Assembly (NCBI GenBank): GCA_963739435.1 | Contig: CAVUAN010000012.1 | Span: 1-64,000 of the forward strand | Direction of reading: 5' to 3' | Source: CAVUAN01 sp963739435 | GTDB lineage: Bacteria > Acidobacteriota > Thermoanaerobaculia > UBA5066 > Gp7-AA6 | Length of the DNA stretch: 64,000 nt | Shown: piece after piece, positions 24,631 through 32,391 of the stretch | How the letters are laid out: the number at the start of each line of letters is the position of its first letter | Position numbering within the stretch: the stretch's first letter is position 1 | Position numbers and translations under genes: made by a program | Notes under the pieces: generated by a model | Seen by the model: only the letters and a program-made list of their open reading frames with translations | Databases searched by the model: none | Told to the model about the DNA's origin: nothing

Positions 24631-25134
24631 TCACTCAGAAAACAGGCGGTCGATGTCTTCGTCCGTGATCTCGGCGAAGGGGGACTCGTAGTCCGCGGCC
24701 CGTATGGTCGTCTTTTCCTTCTCGACCTTCAGAGCAATGTCCTCGAAGATCTTCTCGACTTCCGCCGTGGCCCTCCGCACGCGCAGGCGCACCAGGCCGA
24801 GCGAGGAGCGCTCGTCGAAGATGACGACGAGGATGACCCGCTGCGCCACGATCGAGATGTGGATGTTGTCCTTCTCGCCCTCGTGGAAAAGGATCGAGAA
24901 CTCCTTTTCCCCGATCAGGCGGGCCAGGCCGTCGGTCGCGGCGACGTTGCCGGCCGTCAACGACGCGAGCGAGGTCGTATCGAGCGACTGGAGGTCCCCG
25001 ACGGCCGCGATCTGCTGGCCGTTCTTGTCCACCAGGAACACGACGTTCGCGTTGGCGTCCTGCCTCAGGCGCTGCAGGGCTTCCTTGATTTTCTGGAATT
25101 CCTCGTCGTAGAGGACGAGGTCCGGCGACGTCAT
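24631..25134 (-). CDS. mglB: MglB-type roadblock/LC7 GTPase-activating protein
   Basis: 167-residue roadblock/LC7 domain protein, the GAP partner of MglA. The core runs from VVFLVDKNGQQIAAVGD to LVVIFDERSSLGLVRLRV, followed by a C-terminal extension ending in DEDIDRLFSE. Upstream is an AGGAGAG Shine-Dalgarno and a TAATAT/TATAAG box about 25-30 bases before the ATG, so unlike many genes here it has a normal leader. Cotranscribed with mglA. Confidence 0.93.
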   Translation of the reverse strand: MTSPDLVLYDEEFQKIKEALQRLRQDANANVVFLVDKNGQQIAAVGDLQSLDTTSLASLTAGNVAATDGLARLIGEKEFSILFHEGEKDNIHISIVAQRVILVVIFDERSSLGLVRLRVRRATAEVEKIFEDIALKVEKEKTTIRAADYESPFAEITDEDIDRLFSE

Positions 25135-25176
25135 GGGTTTAACTGTCTCTCCTGTTGGAACTTATATTACAACAGC

Positions 25177-25773
25177 TTACAGCTCCCGCCGGTTTTCGAG
25201 CGATCGGGCCATGGTCACTTCGTCGGCATACTCGATGTCCCCGCCCACGGGCAGGCCGAAAGCGATCCGCGTGATTCGGACCCCGGCTGCCTTCAGGCGC
25301 CTGGCGAGGTAGAGGGCCGTCGCCTCCCCCTCGACGTTGGGGTTCGTGGCCAGGATGACCTCTTTGACCTCGGGAGTCACCCGTTTGACGAGGCCGGCCA
25401 CGTCGATCTCGTCGGGCCCCACGCCCCGAAGGGGCGACAGGGCGCCCCAGAGGACGTGGTAGCGGCCCTTGAATTCCCGCGTCTTCTCGATCGCCACGAC
25501 ATTGCCCGGATCCTCGACGACACACAGCACCGTGGCGTCCCTCTGGGGGTCGGAGCAGACGTCGCAGGGATCGGGCTCCGTCAGGGTGTTGCAGAGACTG
25601 CAGCGGCGCACGGCGGCGCGCGCCTCGCCGATGGCGCGGGAGAGGCGCTCGGCCTCCTCGGCGGGAGCGCGCAGGAGGTGGTAGGCCAGCCTCGAAGCGC
25701 TCTTGGCGCCGATGCCCGGCAGCCGCTGGAGCTCCGCGGCCAACCGGTCAAACGACTTGGGAGTCCCAGCCAT
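25177..25773 (-). CDS. recR: Recombination protein RecR
   Basis: 198-residue DNA-binding protein that works with RecO/RecF in gap repair. It shows the N-terminal helix-hairpin-helix (LQRLPGIGAKSASRLAYHLL), the zinc motif CSLCNTLTEPDPCDVC and the Toprim strand VVEDPGN. It lies downstream of dnaX and ybaB, the common bacterial order dnaX-ybaB-recR. The ybaB-recR gap is completely occupied by a heptad repeat. Confidence 0.96.
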   Translation of the reverse strand: MAGTPKSFDRLAAELQRLPGIGAKSASRLAYHLLRAPAEEAERLSRAIGEARAAVRRCSLCNTLTEPDPCDVCSDPQRDATVLCVVEDPGNVVAIEKTREFKGRYHVLWGALSPLRGVGPDEIDVAGLVKRVTPEVKEVILATNPNVEGEATALYLARRLKAAGVRITRIAFGLPVGGDIEYADEVTMARSLENRREL

Positions 25774-25784
25774 CTAGACGGAAG

Positions 25785-25873
25785 AGTCCAAAGTCCAAAG
25801 TTGAAAGTCCAAAGGAGCGGCAACGGTCCAGCTCCGAGGTCCGACTTTGGACCTTGGACTTTGGACTTTGGAC
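25785..25873. repeat. GTCCAAA heptad inverted repeat between ybaB and recR
   Basis: Left arm of four GTCCAAA-type 7-bp units (one degenerate, GTTGAAA), central GGAGCGG...GGTCC linker, right arm of inverted TTTGGAC units. It occupies nearly the entire 107-bp gap within the dnaX-ybaB-recR operon and would form a long RNA hairpin. Confidence 0.85.
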
Positions 25874-25880
25874 ACTCCCC

Positions 25881-26177
25881 TCACCGTAAGCCTGGCATCA
25901 TTCCGCCGAGCATCGAGGCGGTCTTCTTCTCGACGGCCTCATCCACTCGGCGCGACGCCTCGCGCATGGCAGCGAGAATCAGGTCCTCGAGCGTCTCGAC
26001 GTCCTCGGGATCCACGGCGGCCTTGTCGATCGAGACCGACTGGACCTCCTTGGTGCCCGAGAGGACGACCTTGACCATCTCGCCGCCGGCCGACGCCTCG
26101 ACGCGCATCGCCGTGAGCTCCGCCTGCACCTTCGCCTGCATCGCCTGGGCCTGGGCCATCATCTTCTGAATATTCAT
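25881..26177 (-). CDS. ybaB: YbaB/EbfC nucleoid-associated protein
   Basis: 98-residue DNA-binding protein of the YbaB/EbfC family, beginning NIQKMMAQAQAMQAKVQAEL, with the beta-strand segment VEASAGGEMVKVVLSGTKEV in the middle. Located between dnaX and recR as in most bacteria. The upstream gap to dnaX is filled by a TGTCATCCCGAGCG-type repeat. Confidence 0.94.
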   Translation of the reverse strand: MNIQKMMAQAQAMQAKVQAELTAMRVEASAGGEMVKVVLSGTKEVQSVSIDKAAVDPEDVETLEDLILAAMREASRRVDEAVEKKTASMLGGMMPGLR

Positions 26178-26199
26178 GTTCGTCGGTCGCCTCCAGACT

Positions 26200-26332
26200 T
26201 GTCATCCCGACGCACACCTGTCATCCCGAGCGCAGTCGAGGGATCTGCTCACGCTGGTGAAACGGGCCGGAGTAGATTCCTCGCTTCGCTCGGAATGACA
26301 GCAGTGTGGCTCTACGGAATGACAGCAGTGTG
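26200..26332. repeat. CTGTCATCCCGAGCG-type palindromic repeat, copy 1
   Basis: A left arm CTGTCATCCCGAGCGCAGTC... at 26218-26246 is mirrored by a right arm ending CTCGGAATGACAG at about 26274-26301. Partial duplications of the outer ends are present on both sides (GTCATCCCGA near 26200, GGAATGACAGCAGTGTG near 26316). It sits inside the dnaX-ybaB operon. Confidence 0.8.
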
Positions 26333-26334
26333 CG

Positions 26335-27975
26335 CTATTCCTCCTCCTTCACGTCCGTCAGCTCCGCGCGAAAGAGCTCCATGGCGGATCGGACGACCGG
26401 ATCGTCCTCGGCCCGGCTCGTGGCGCGCTCGCGCGCGATCGTCGCCTTGGGGATGTCGCGCGCGGCCAGGCCGAGGTCCCCGTCGGCCGGAGGGCCCGTC
26501 TTCAAGACCACCCGGAGCGGGCGGCCAAAGGCTTCCTTCGCAACCTCGGCGAGCAGTCTCTTCGTCAACGGCTCGTCGAGCGCTTCCTTGGCGGCGGCCT
26601 TGTCGATGCCGAACCGCAGAACCAGATCGTCGCCTTCGATGCGGATCGCCTCCGCCAGGCTGGCCTGCGCGCCCGTGACGCGCCGGCGCGCGTCGAGGAG
26701 TTGGTGGAAACGCTCGATCTTGGCCTCGGGCGTAACCGCCACCGGTCCCGTCGGACGGCGCGGCTCCTCCTCCTGCTCGACGGCCACGAGAGACACGATG
26801 CGCGGGCCGGGCGAAGGCGCCGACCGGTCGAGCGCCGCGGGACGGGCAGGCGGCGCAACCGGGGCCTTCGACCCGATCGCCTCCTCGATGCTCTTCAGGC
26901 GCGGCAGCTCGGCCAGTCGCAGCACCAGCATCTGGAGAACGAGGCCTGCGTCATCGGTGCGCCGCGAGAGGGCGTCGGCCTCGATCGACAGCGAGACGGC
27001 TCGGAGGAGGTTGTCGTACGGCACGGCGCGCGAAAGGGCGGCCAGGCGCGCTCGGTCCGCCTCGGCAGTGTCCCCCGCCGCCCCGGCCGCAAAGAGCAGG
27101 AGCTTGCGCAGGAGCCCCAGGAACTCCTTCAGGACGTGCCGCGGGTCCTCGCCCGACTCGGTCAGGCGGCCGAGGGTGGCGATCGCGGCGGCGCGGTCGC
27201 CCGAGGCGATCGCCGAGTAGACGCCCTCGAGGAGCTTCGGGTCGACGAGGGCCAGGATTTCGGTGCACCGTTCTTCGTTCACGGCTCCGCCCCCGAGTGT
27301 GGCCGCCTGATCGAGCAGCGAGAGGCCGTCCCGGAGGCTTCCGTCGGCTGCCTCGGCCAGCAAGCGCATCGCTCCCGGCGTCACGGGAATCTTTTCCGCC
27401 TTTGCCACGTGCTCGAGCCGAGCCGCGATCTCCGGCACCGTGAGCGCCCGGAACGAGAACCGCTGGCACCGCGACACGATCGTAGCCGGGATCTTGTGCA
27501 GCTCTGTCGAGGCGAGGATGAACCGCGCGTAAGGCGGAGGCTCCTCGATCGTCTTCAAGAGCGCGTTGAAGGCCTCGGTCGTCAGCATGTGGACTTCGTC
27601 GATGATGGCGATGCGGAAGCGGTCCCGCTGCGGCGCATACCGGGTGGTCTCGATCAGCTCCCGGGCGTTCTCGATCTTCCGGTTGGAGGCGCCGTCGATC
27701 TCGTGCACATCGAGGGACTCGCCCCGGTCGAGGATCTCGCGGCAGGAGGCGCACACGCCGCAGGGCGTGACGGTCGGGCCCTTGTCACAGTTCAAGGCGC
27801 GCGCGAGCATCCGGGCCGTCGAGGTCTTTCCAACGCCGCGCGGCCCCGTCAGCAGGTACGCGGGCGCTACGCGCCCCTCGGTGATGGCGTTACTGAGCGT
27901 GCGCGCCACCGCCTCCTGTCCGACGAGGTCGGCGAAGACTCTGGGGCGCCATTTTCTGGGGAGAGCGACGTGCAT
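26335..27975 (-). CDS. dnaX: DNA polymerase III subunit gamma/tau
   Basis: Clamp-loader ATPase of the replicative polymerase, 546 residues from the ATG at 27975. Walker A GPRGVGKT at 44-51, a zinc-binding Cys set at 63, 72, 75 and 78, Walker B IIDEVHML, and the sensor/SRC motif ATIVSRCQRFSF are present. A divergent C-terminal region follows, the tau-specific part. The ATG is only a few bases from the 3' end of the SRP RNA and its U-run, leaving no room for a Shine-Dalgarno. The TTG one codon upstream is an alternative start. Confidence 0.95.
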   Translation of the reverse strand: MHVALPRKWRPRVFADLVGQEAVARTLSNAITEGRVAPAYLLTGPRGVGKTSTARMLARALNCDKGPTVTPCGVCASCREILDRGESLDVHEIDGASNRKIENARELIETTRYAPQRDRFRIAIIDEVHMLTTEAFNALLKTIEEPPPYARFILASTELHKIPATIVSRCQRFSFRALTVPEIAARLEHVAKAEKIPVTPGAMRLLAEAADGSLRDGLSLLDQAATLGGGAVNEERCTEILALVDPKLLEGVYSAIASGDRAAAIATLGRLTESGEDPRHVLKEFLGLLRKLLLFAAGAAGDTAEADRARLAALSRAVPYDNLLRAVSLSIEADALSRRTDDAGLVLQMLVLRLAELPRLKSIEEAIGSKAPVAPPARPAALDRSAPSPGPRIVSLVAVEQEEEPRRPTGPVAVTPEAKIERFHQLLDARRRVTGAQASLAEAIRIEGDDLVLRFGIDKAAAKEALDEPLTKRLLAEVAKEAFGRPLRVVLKTGPPADGDLGLAARDIPKATIARERATSRAEDDPVVRSAMELFRAELTDVKEEE

Positions 27976-27977
27976 CA

Positions 27978-28115
27978 AAAAAACCGGCGGCTGAAGATGG
28001 ATTCAGGTTGGCCTGCGGCGCACGGGGGCGCCTCCTGATCGCTGCTTCCTTCCGGACCTGACGAGGTTCGGAGACTTCCGTCGCACAGGGCCCGAACCCA
28101 TCCTCCGCCGCCGGA
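27978..28115 (-). ncRNA. ffs: Signal recognition particle RNA (bacterial 4.5S type)
   Basis: Minus-strand RNA of about 130 nt with the invariant domain IV core GTCAGGTCCGGAAGGAAGCA at about 28055-28036. The 5' and 3' ends pair (CCGGCGGCGG with CAGCCGCCGG, and GGAUGG with CCAUC), and the terminal stem is followed by a run of seven U, so it can double as its own terminator. A TAGAAT box ends seven bases before the 5' end. The ffs-dnaX order is common in bacteria. Confidence 0.93.
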
Positions 28116-28121
28116 ACCGCC

Positions 28122-28127
28122 ATTCTA
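28122..28127 (-). promoter_or_regulatory. -10 box TAGAAT of the SRP RNA gene
   Basis: TAGAAT on the minus strand, about seven bases upstream of the folded 5' end of the SRP RNA. This gives an independent estimate of the -10 consensus in this genome. Confidence 0.6.
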
Positions 28128-28164
28128 GCATCTGCACCGGCCGCTCCACGGCCAATCAAATTCT

Positions 28165-28389
28165 CTAGACAGGAGCTGAGTCCCCACCCTTCCAGCGGCG
28201 GAAGAGGAGGTAGAGGACGAGGGCGGCAAGAAAGGCGAAGCCAGCCCAGAGGTCGATGCTGCGAAAGGCGCCGGGCGGGAGGTTGGGCCAGCGGTTGGTC
28301 TGAATCAACCACGTGGCGACGGCGGAAAAAAACACAAGGAGGATCGCGCCGGCTGCGGCGAGGCGGGCGCCGAAGCGAGGCGGCCTCAC
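28165..28389 (-). CDS. Small two-helix membrane protein, third gene of the ECF sigma operon
   Basis: 74-residue hypothetical protein with two membrane helices (AAAGAILLVFFSAVATWLI and WAGFAFLAALVLYLLF) and a basic C-terminal end. GTG 28389 overlaps the anti-sigma stop (GTGA), so it belongs to the sigma/anti-sigma operon. Function unknown; it might anchor or modulate the anti-sigma factor, but this is inferred only from position. Confidence 0.65.
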   Translation of the reverse strand: MRPPRFGARLAAAGAILLVFFSAVATWLIQTNRWPNLPPGAFRSIDLWAGFAFLAALVLYLLFRRWKGGDSAPV

Positions 28390-28631
28390 TTGGCGCTGTC
28401 GCGCCGCGCCCGCACAAAAGCCAGGATGGACTCGGCCAGGGCATCCGGGATATCGGAAGGCTTCAGGGACTTCAGGCACTTTCCGGTGGCGCGGTAGGTG
28501 GAAAGGAAGTTCACGCACGGGGGACACATGCCGATGTGCCGCTCGAGGGCCTCGCGCTCGGCCGGCGGCAACGCACCGGCCTCGTAGTCGCCCAGGAGAT
28601 CGAGGACGAACTTGCGGCAGTTGTCGCTCAC
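28386..28631 (-). CDS. Zinc-finger anti-sigma factor
   Basis: 81-residue soluble anti-sigma domain of the zf-HC2/ZAS type, with His32, Cys36 and Cys39 in HIGMCPPC and a further Cys5. It has no membrane helix, so it probably acts as a cytoplasmic, possibly redox-responsive, inhibitor of the sigma factor encoded just upstream. GTG start at 28631 overlaps the sigma-factor stop (GTGA). Confidence 0.88.
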   Translation of the reverse strand: MSDNCRKFVLDLLGDYEAGALPPAEREALERHIGMCPPCVNFLSTYRATGKCLKSLKPSDIPDALAESILAFVRARRDSAK

Positions 28632-29251
28632 GATGCCGCCTCCGCGGCCCTCTCGGGCGCCGCCCGCATCGCTTCCGTCAGCCGCTCGCGCACATGGAGG
28701 CGGGCGCGGTGCAGGCGCGACTTGAACGCAGGGATGGAGATTTCGAGGGTCTCGGCAATGTCCGCGGGCGCCATTTCTTCGACATCCGCCATCCAGATGA
28801 CGTCCCGGTAGGCGGGCGGCAGCTCGGCAATGTACTCGCCCGCTTTCGCCGCAAGCTCACGAGCCGAAACGTCGTCCTCGACTTTCGCGCTCCAATCGGG
28901 AAAGTCCGAAAGGACGAAGCGCCCGCGTTCGTCGAAGCGCGGCAGCGTCTCGTCGATCGCCACGGTGGGTGCGGGCCGGCGCCGAGCGCGGCTGTAGGCC
29001 TGGTTCAAGGCGACCCGGTAGAACCACGAGAAGAACTTCTTCGACTCGTCGAACGTGCCGATCTTGCGGTACAGCGTCCAGAACGCGTCCTGGGCAGCCT
29101 CCTCGGCGTCCTCGGGGTTTCGCAGCACGCCATATGCCAGCGAGTAGATCCGGGCGTGGTATCGCCGCACCATTTGCTCGAACGCCTCCTCATCGCCCGC
29201 CTTGATCCGGCGGACGAGCTCGAGGTCGGTCTTTGTCTCAGCCTCGGCCAT
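28628..29251 (-). CDS. ECF-type RNA polymerase sigma factor
   Basis: 207-residue group 4 sigma factor. Region 2 runs from DEEAFEQMVRRYHARIYSLA through DAEEAAQDAFWTLYRKI to SWFYRVALNQAYSRARRR. Region 4 contains LPPAYRDVIWMADVEEMAPADIAETL and the helix-turn-helix IPAFKSRLHRARLHVRERL. It heads an operon with its anti-sigma factor. Its ATG is only 13 bases after the 3' end of tRNA-Ser on the same strand, so it may be cotranscribed with the tRNA. Confidence 0.94.
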   Translation of the reverse strand: MAEAETKTDLELVRRIKAGDEEAFEQMVRRYHARIYSLAYGVLRNPEDAEEAAQDAFWTLYRKIGTFDESKKFFSWFYRVALNQAYSRARRRPAPTVAIDETLPRFDERGRFVLSDFPDWSAKVEDDVSARELAAKAGEYIAELPPAYRDVIWMADVEEMAPADIAETLEISIPAFKSRLHRARLHVRERLTEAMRAAPERAAEAAS

Positions 29252-29264
29252 AGCTATTTATGCG

Positions 29265-29353
<89 letters not shown>

Positions 29354-29392
29354 GGGGGCGTTATCCTAACGGATCGCCCCCCGGCCCCCCTA

Positions 29393-29477
29393 GTCCAAAG
29401 TCGCAAGTCCAAAGTCCAAAGTCTGCAGCCATCCAAAGTCACGGCTCCTTTGGACTTTGGACTTTGGACATTGGACC
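29393..29477. repeat. GTCCAAA heptad inverted repeat after the DUF971 gene
   Basis: Five GTCCAAA-type units on the left and inverted TTTGGAC units on the right. The right part (29439-29477) lies within the 3' end of the DUF971 reading frame and encodes its last 11 or so residues. Confidence 0.85.
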
Positions 29478-29792
29478 CTCCGGTTCTCCCCCGAGGACCC
29501 GGAGGGTCTCCCAGGAATAGAGGCCGTCGTTGTGGCGGTCCGCCCAGTCGATTTGCAGGGCATACCCGCCCACGCGCCTCCAACCGGCGATCTGGAACGA
29601 GGAGGGAGCGTAGGGCCGGTCGGGCCCCTTGTACACGTTGCCGAAAAGGTCCTTCTCCCCCTTGCACATCGCGCACGGGCACGCGCGGCGCACCTTCTCG
29701 AGCGGAATGTAGTCCTCGCGCCCGTCCTCCCAGACGAGCACGAGATCGCTCCCCACAAAAACCACGTCCTTTGGAACCGGTATGGCCGCCAT
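29439..29792 (-). CDS. DUF971 (gamma-butyrobetaine hydroxylase N-terminal-like) protein
   Basis: 117-residue cytoplasmic protein matching DUF971. LVLVWEDGREDYIPLEKVRRACPCAMCKGE contains the CPCAMC cysteines (shown in part), and IAGWRRVGGYALQIDWADRHNDGLYSWETLR is the conserved C-terminal half. The fold is zinc-binding in related proteins and often linked to Fe-S or Mrp-type functions. The final residues (PMSKVQSPKEP) are encoded by an intergenic heptad repeat and are not native to the family. A TAGCCT hexamer eight bases before the ATG suggests a leaderless start. Confidence 0.88.
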   Translation of the reverse strand: MAAIPVPKDVVFVGSDLVLVWEDGREDYIPLEKVRRACPCAMCKGEKDLFGNVYKGPDRPYAPSSFQIAGWRRVGGYALQIDWADRHNDGLYSWETLRVLGGEPEGPMSKVQSPKEP

Positions 29793-29800
29793 CAGACGTC

Positions 29801-29806
29801 AGGCTA
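29801..29806 (-). promoter_or_regulatory. Possible -10 box TAGCCT of the DUF971 gene
   Basis: TAGCCT on the minus strand ending eight bases before the ATG at 29792, no Shine-Dalgarno. The same hexamer lies six bases before tadA. Confidence 0.4.
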
Positions 29807-29824
29807 TCTCAAGCCCTCGAGCCG

Positions 29825-31111
29825 CTATTCATAACGAAGGGCCTCGATGGGGTCGAGGCGGGAGGCTTTGACGGCCGGGTAGAGGCCGAAGAAGATGCCG
29901 ACGGAGATCGAGACGAGCAGTCCGACGACGATCGACCACAGGGGTGTCTCGGCCGGCAGCGCCTCGAAGATCTTCTTGACGCCAGCCGGCACGGCGACAC
30001 CCACGACCACCCCGATCGCTCCGCCCAAGAGCGACAGCGTCGCGGCCTCGATCAGGAACTGAAGGACGATGTCCCGGCGGAAAGCGCCCACGGCCTTGCG
30101 CACTCCGATCTCACGCGTGCGCTCGGTCACGGAGACCAGCATGATGTTCATCACGCCCACACCGCCGATCAGGAGCGACACCATCGCCACGAACACCATG
30201 GCTCCCGTGATCCCATTGGTGATGCCCTGGAAGCTCTCGATCATCTTGTCGGGAGTCACGATGCCGAAGTCGTCCGGCTTGTCGAAGGCCACGTGCCGCC
30301 GCGTGCGCAGCACCATGCGCGCCTTCTCGATCATCTCGGGCAGCTGCTCGGCGCTGTGGGGGATCGTGGCGATCCGCAGGGCGTCGCCGTTGCTGCCGCC
30401 GACCTTGATCCAGGGATAGTGCCGGTCGAACGTCGTGATGGGCATGGCGACGAAGTTGTCCTGGGAGTCGCCGAACATCTTGCCCTTGTGCTCGAAGACC
30501 CCGACCACGAGGTACGTGTCGTGCCCGAGGTACACGCGCTTGTCGATCGGATCTTCGCGCGGGAAGACGCGCTCCGCCACGTCGTCGCCGATGACGAGGA
30601 CGTCAGTCGCGTGCTCCACGTCGTTCTCCGTAATGGCGCGCCCCAGCGCAATGTTGCGGTTGGTCGCCACCGGGTAATCCGTCATGACGCCGACCACTTT
30701 GGGGGATCGGAACTCGAGGTCTCGGTACTTGACGTGGTAGTCGGAGTTGTCCCACAGGTAGCGCTGGGGCGAGACCGCCTTCATCTCGGGCACCTGAGAG
30801 CGCAGCGCCTCGGCGTCCTCGAGCGTCAGATCCAGGCGCCGCATCTCCCCTTCCGGACGGGGGCCGCCGGGCCCGAAACGGGGCTCGTACTTCTGGAAGA
30901 GCACCAGGTTGGCTCCAAAGCTCTGGAAGCTGCGAACCATGTTGTTGTTGAAGCCCGTCACGATCGACACCATGGCGATGACCGTCGCGACCCCCACGAC
31001 GATGCCCAGGATCGTCAGGCCCGCCCGTAGCTTGTGCGCGCGCACGGCGAGCAGGGCAAAACGTACGTTCTCCCCGAAACCCCGGCGCAGGTGCGAAAAA
31101 GCTCCAGACAC
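29825..31111 (-). CDS. MacB/FtsX-type ABC transporter permease (third of three)
   Basis: 428-residue permease with an N-terminal helix (LGIVVGVATVIAMVSIVTGF), a periplasmic MacB_PCD domain of about 200 residues, and three C-terminal helices of the FtsX domain (VFVAMVSLLIGGVGVMNIML, TERTREIGVRKAVGA, PLWSIVVGLLVSISVGIFFG). It ends with the typical SRLDPIEALRYE. Very similar to the gene upstream throughout, so a recent tandem duplicate. GTG start at 31111. It lacks a nucleotide-binding domain, so it needs an ATPase encoded elsewhere. Confidence 0.9.
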   Translation of the reverse strand: MSGAFSHLRRGFGENVRFALLAVRAHKLRAGLTILGIVVGVATVIAMVSIVTGFNNNMVRSFQSFGANLVLFQKYEPRFGPGGPRPEGEMRRLDLTLEDAEALRSQVPEMKAVSPQRYLWDNSDYHVKYRDLEFRSPKVVGVMTDYPVATNRNIALGRAITENDVEHATDVLVIGDDVAERVFPREDPIDKRVYLGHDTYLVVGVFEHKGKMFGDSQDNFVAMPITTFDRHYPWIKVGGSNGDALRIATIPHSAEQLPEMIEKARMVLRTRRHVAFDKPDDFGIVTPDKMIESFQGITNGITGAMVFVAMVSLLIGGVGVMNIMLVSVTERTREIGVRKAVGAFRRDIVLQFLIEAATLSLLGGAIGVVVGVAVPAGVKKIFEALPAETPLWSIVVGLLVSISVGIFFGLYPAVKASRLDPIEALRYE

Positions 31112-31114
31112 CTG

Positions 31115-32390
31115 CTATTCGTACCTCAGGGCTTCGATCGGGTCCAGGCGCGAGGCCTTCACGGCCGGGTACAGCCCGAAGAAGATTCCGACCGAAACCG
31201 AGACGAGCAGGCCCGACCAGGACCGCCCAAAACGGAGTTTCGGCCGGCAGCGCCTCGAACACCCGCTTGACCAGCGCCGGCACGGCAATGCCGACCACGA
31301 CCCCGATCGCTCCGCCCAGCAACGATAGCGTCGTCGCCTCCGTCAGAAACTGCAGGACGATGTCCCGCCGGAAGGCGCCCACGGCCTTGCGCACGCCGAT
31401 CTCGCGCGTCCGCTCGGTCACGGAAACCAGCATGATGTTCATCACGCCGACGCCCCCGATCAAGAGCGAAATGAAGGCGATGAACACCATTGCCCCCGTG
31501 ATGCCGCTCGTGATGCCCTGAAAGCTCTGGATCAATTTGTCCGGCGTGTAGATCGCAAAATCGTCCGGCTTGTCGAAGGGAACGTGGCGCCGGGCCCGCA
31601 GGAGCGCTCTTCCCTTCTCGGTGATCGTGGCGACCTGTTCAGGGGTGAAGGGCACGGTCGCGATGTGGATCGTGTCGTCTCCACTGTTCTTGATGAAGGG
31701 GAACTGTCGGTCGAAGGCCGTAAAAGGGATCAGGACGAAGTTGTCGTTCGAGTTACCGAACATCTTGCCCTTGACGTCGAAGACACCAACGACCATGTAT
31801 GGCGTTCCATTGAGCGTGAGCCATTTCCCGAGCGGATCCTCCCGGGCGAAAAGGGCCTGGCGGACGTCTTCTCCGATGATGGTGATCGTCGACGCGTGCT
31901 CGAGGTCAGACTCCGTCACGAAGCGGCCATAGCCGATGAAGTGGTTATTGGCGACCGAATAGTCCGGGCAGGCGCCGACGACCACGGGCGTCGTGGTCTC
32001 GGAGTCACGGTACTTCACATGGACGTCGGTGCCCCAGAGGTAGCGCTCCGCGGAAACGGCGCGCATCTCTGGGATCGAGTCCTTGAGCGCCACCGAGTCC
32101 TCGAAGGTCAGGTCCTTGCGGCGGCGCTCCGACGGGTCCCGGTGCCCCGGCCCGAATCGGGGCTCGTACTTCTGGAACTGAACGAGAGTCGCCCCAAAGC
32201 TCTGGAAGTTGCGCACCATGTTGTTGTTGAAGCCCGTCACGATTGAGACCATGGCGATGACGGTCGCGACCCCGACGACGATACCGAGAACCGTCAGGCC
32301 CGCGCGCAGCTTGTGGGTGCGCACCGCCAGCAGCGCGAACCGGACGTTTTCGCCGAAGCCGCGGCGCAGGTGGGTGACGAAACCCGACAT
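31115..32390 (-). CDS. MacB/FtsX-type ABC transporter permease (second of three, one frameshift)
   Basis: Permease of about 424 residues after correction, paralogous to the gene downstream. The N-terminal helix, periplasmic domain and first two FtsX helices read cleanly from the ATG at 32390. Near 31208 one extra G breaks the frame. The conserved ending (GIFFGLYPAVKASRLDPIEA) continues in another frame to TAG at 31115-31117. Without correction the frame runs on through the next gene's antisense-like frame and gives a false 595-residue protein. Probably a sequencing error. Confidence 0.85.
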
Positions 32391-32391
32391 C

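Noticed and set aside
25785..25873. CRISPR-like array
   Set aside because: The 7-bp tandem units and inverted arms have no spacers of uniform length and no cas genes nearby.
29355..29392. Terminator after the DUF971 gene
   Set aside because: Short GC-rich run near tRNA-Ser without a stem and T-run on either strand.
30603..32390. 595-residue ABC permease
   Set aside because: Frame run-on after an extra base near 31208. Conserved C-terminus lies in another frame and ends at 31115.
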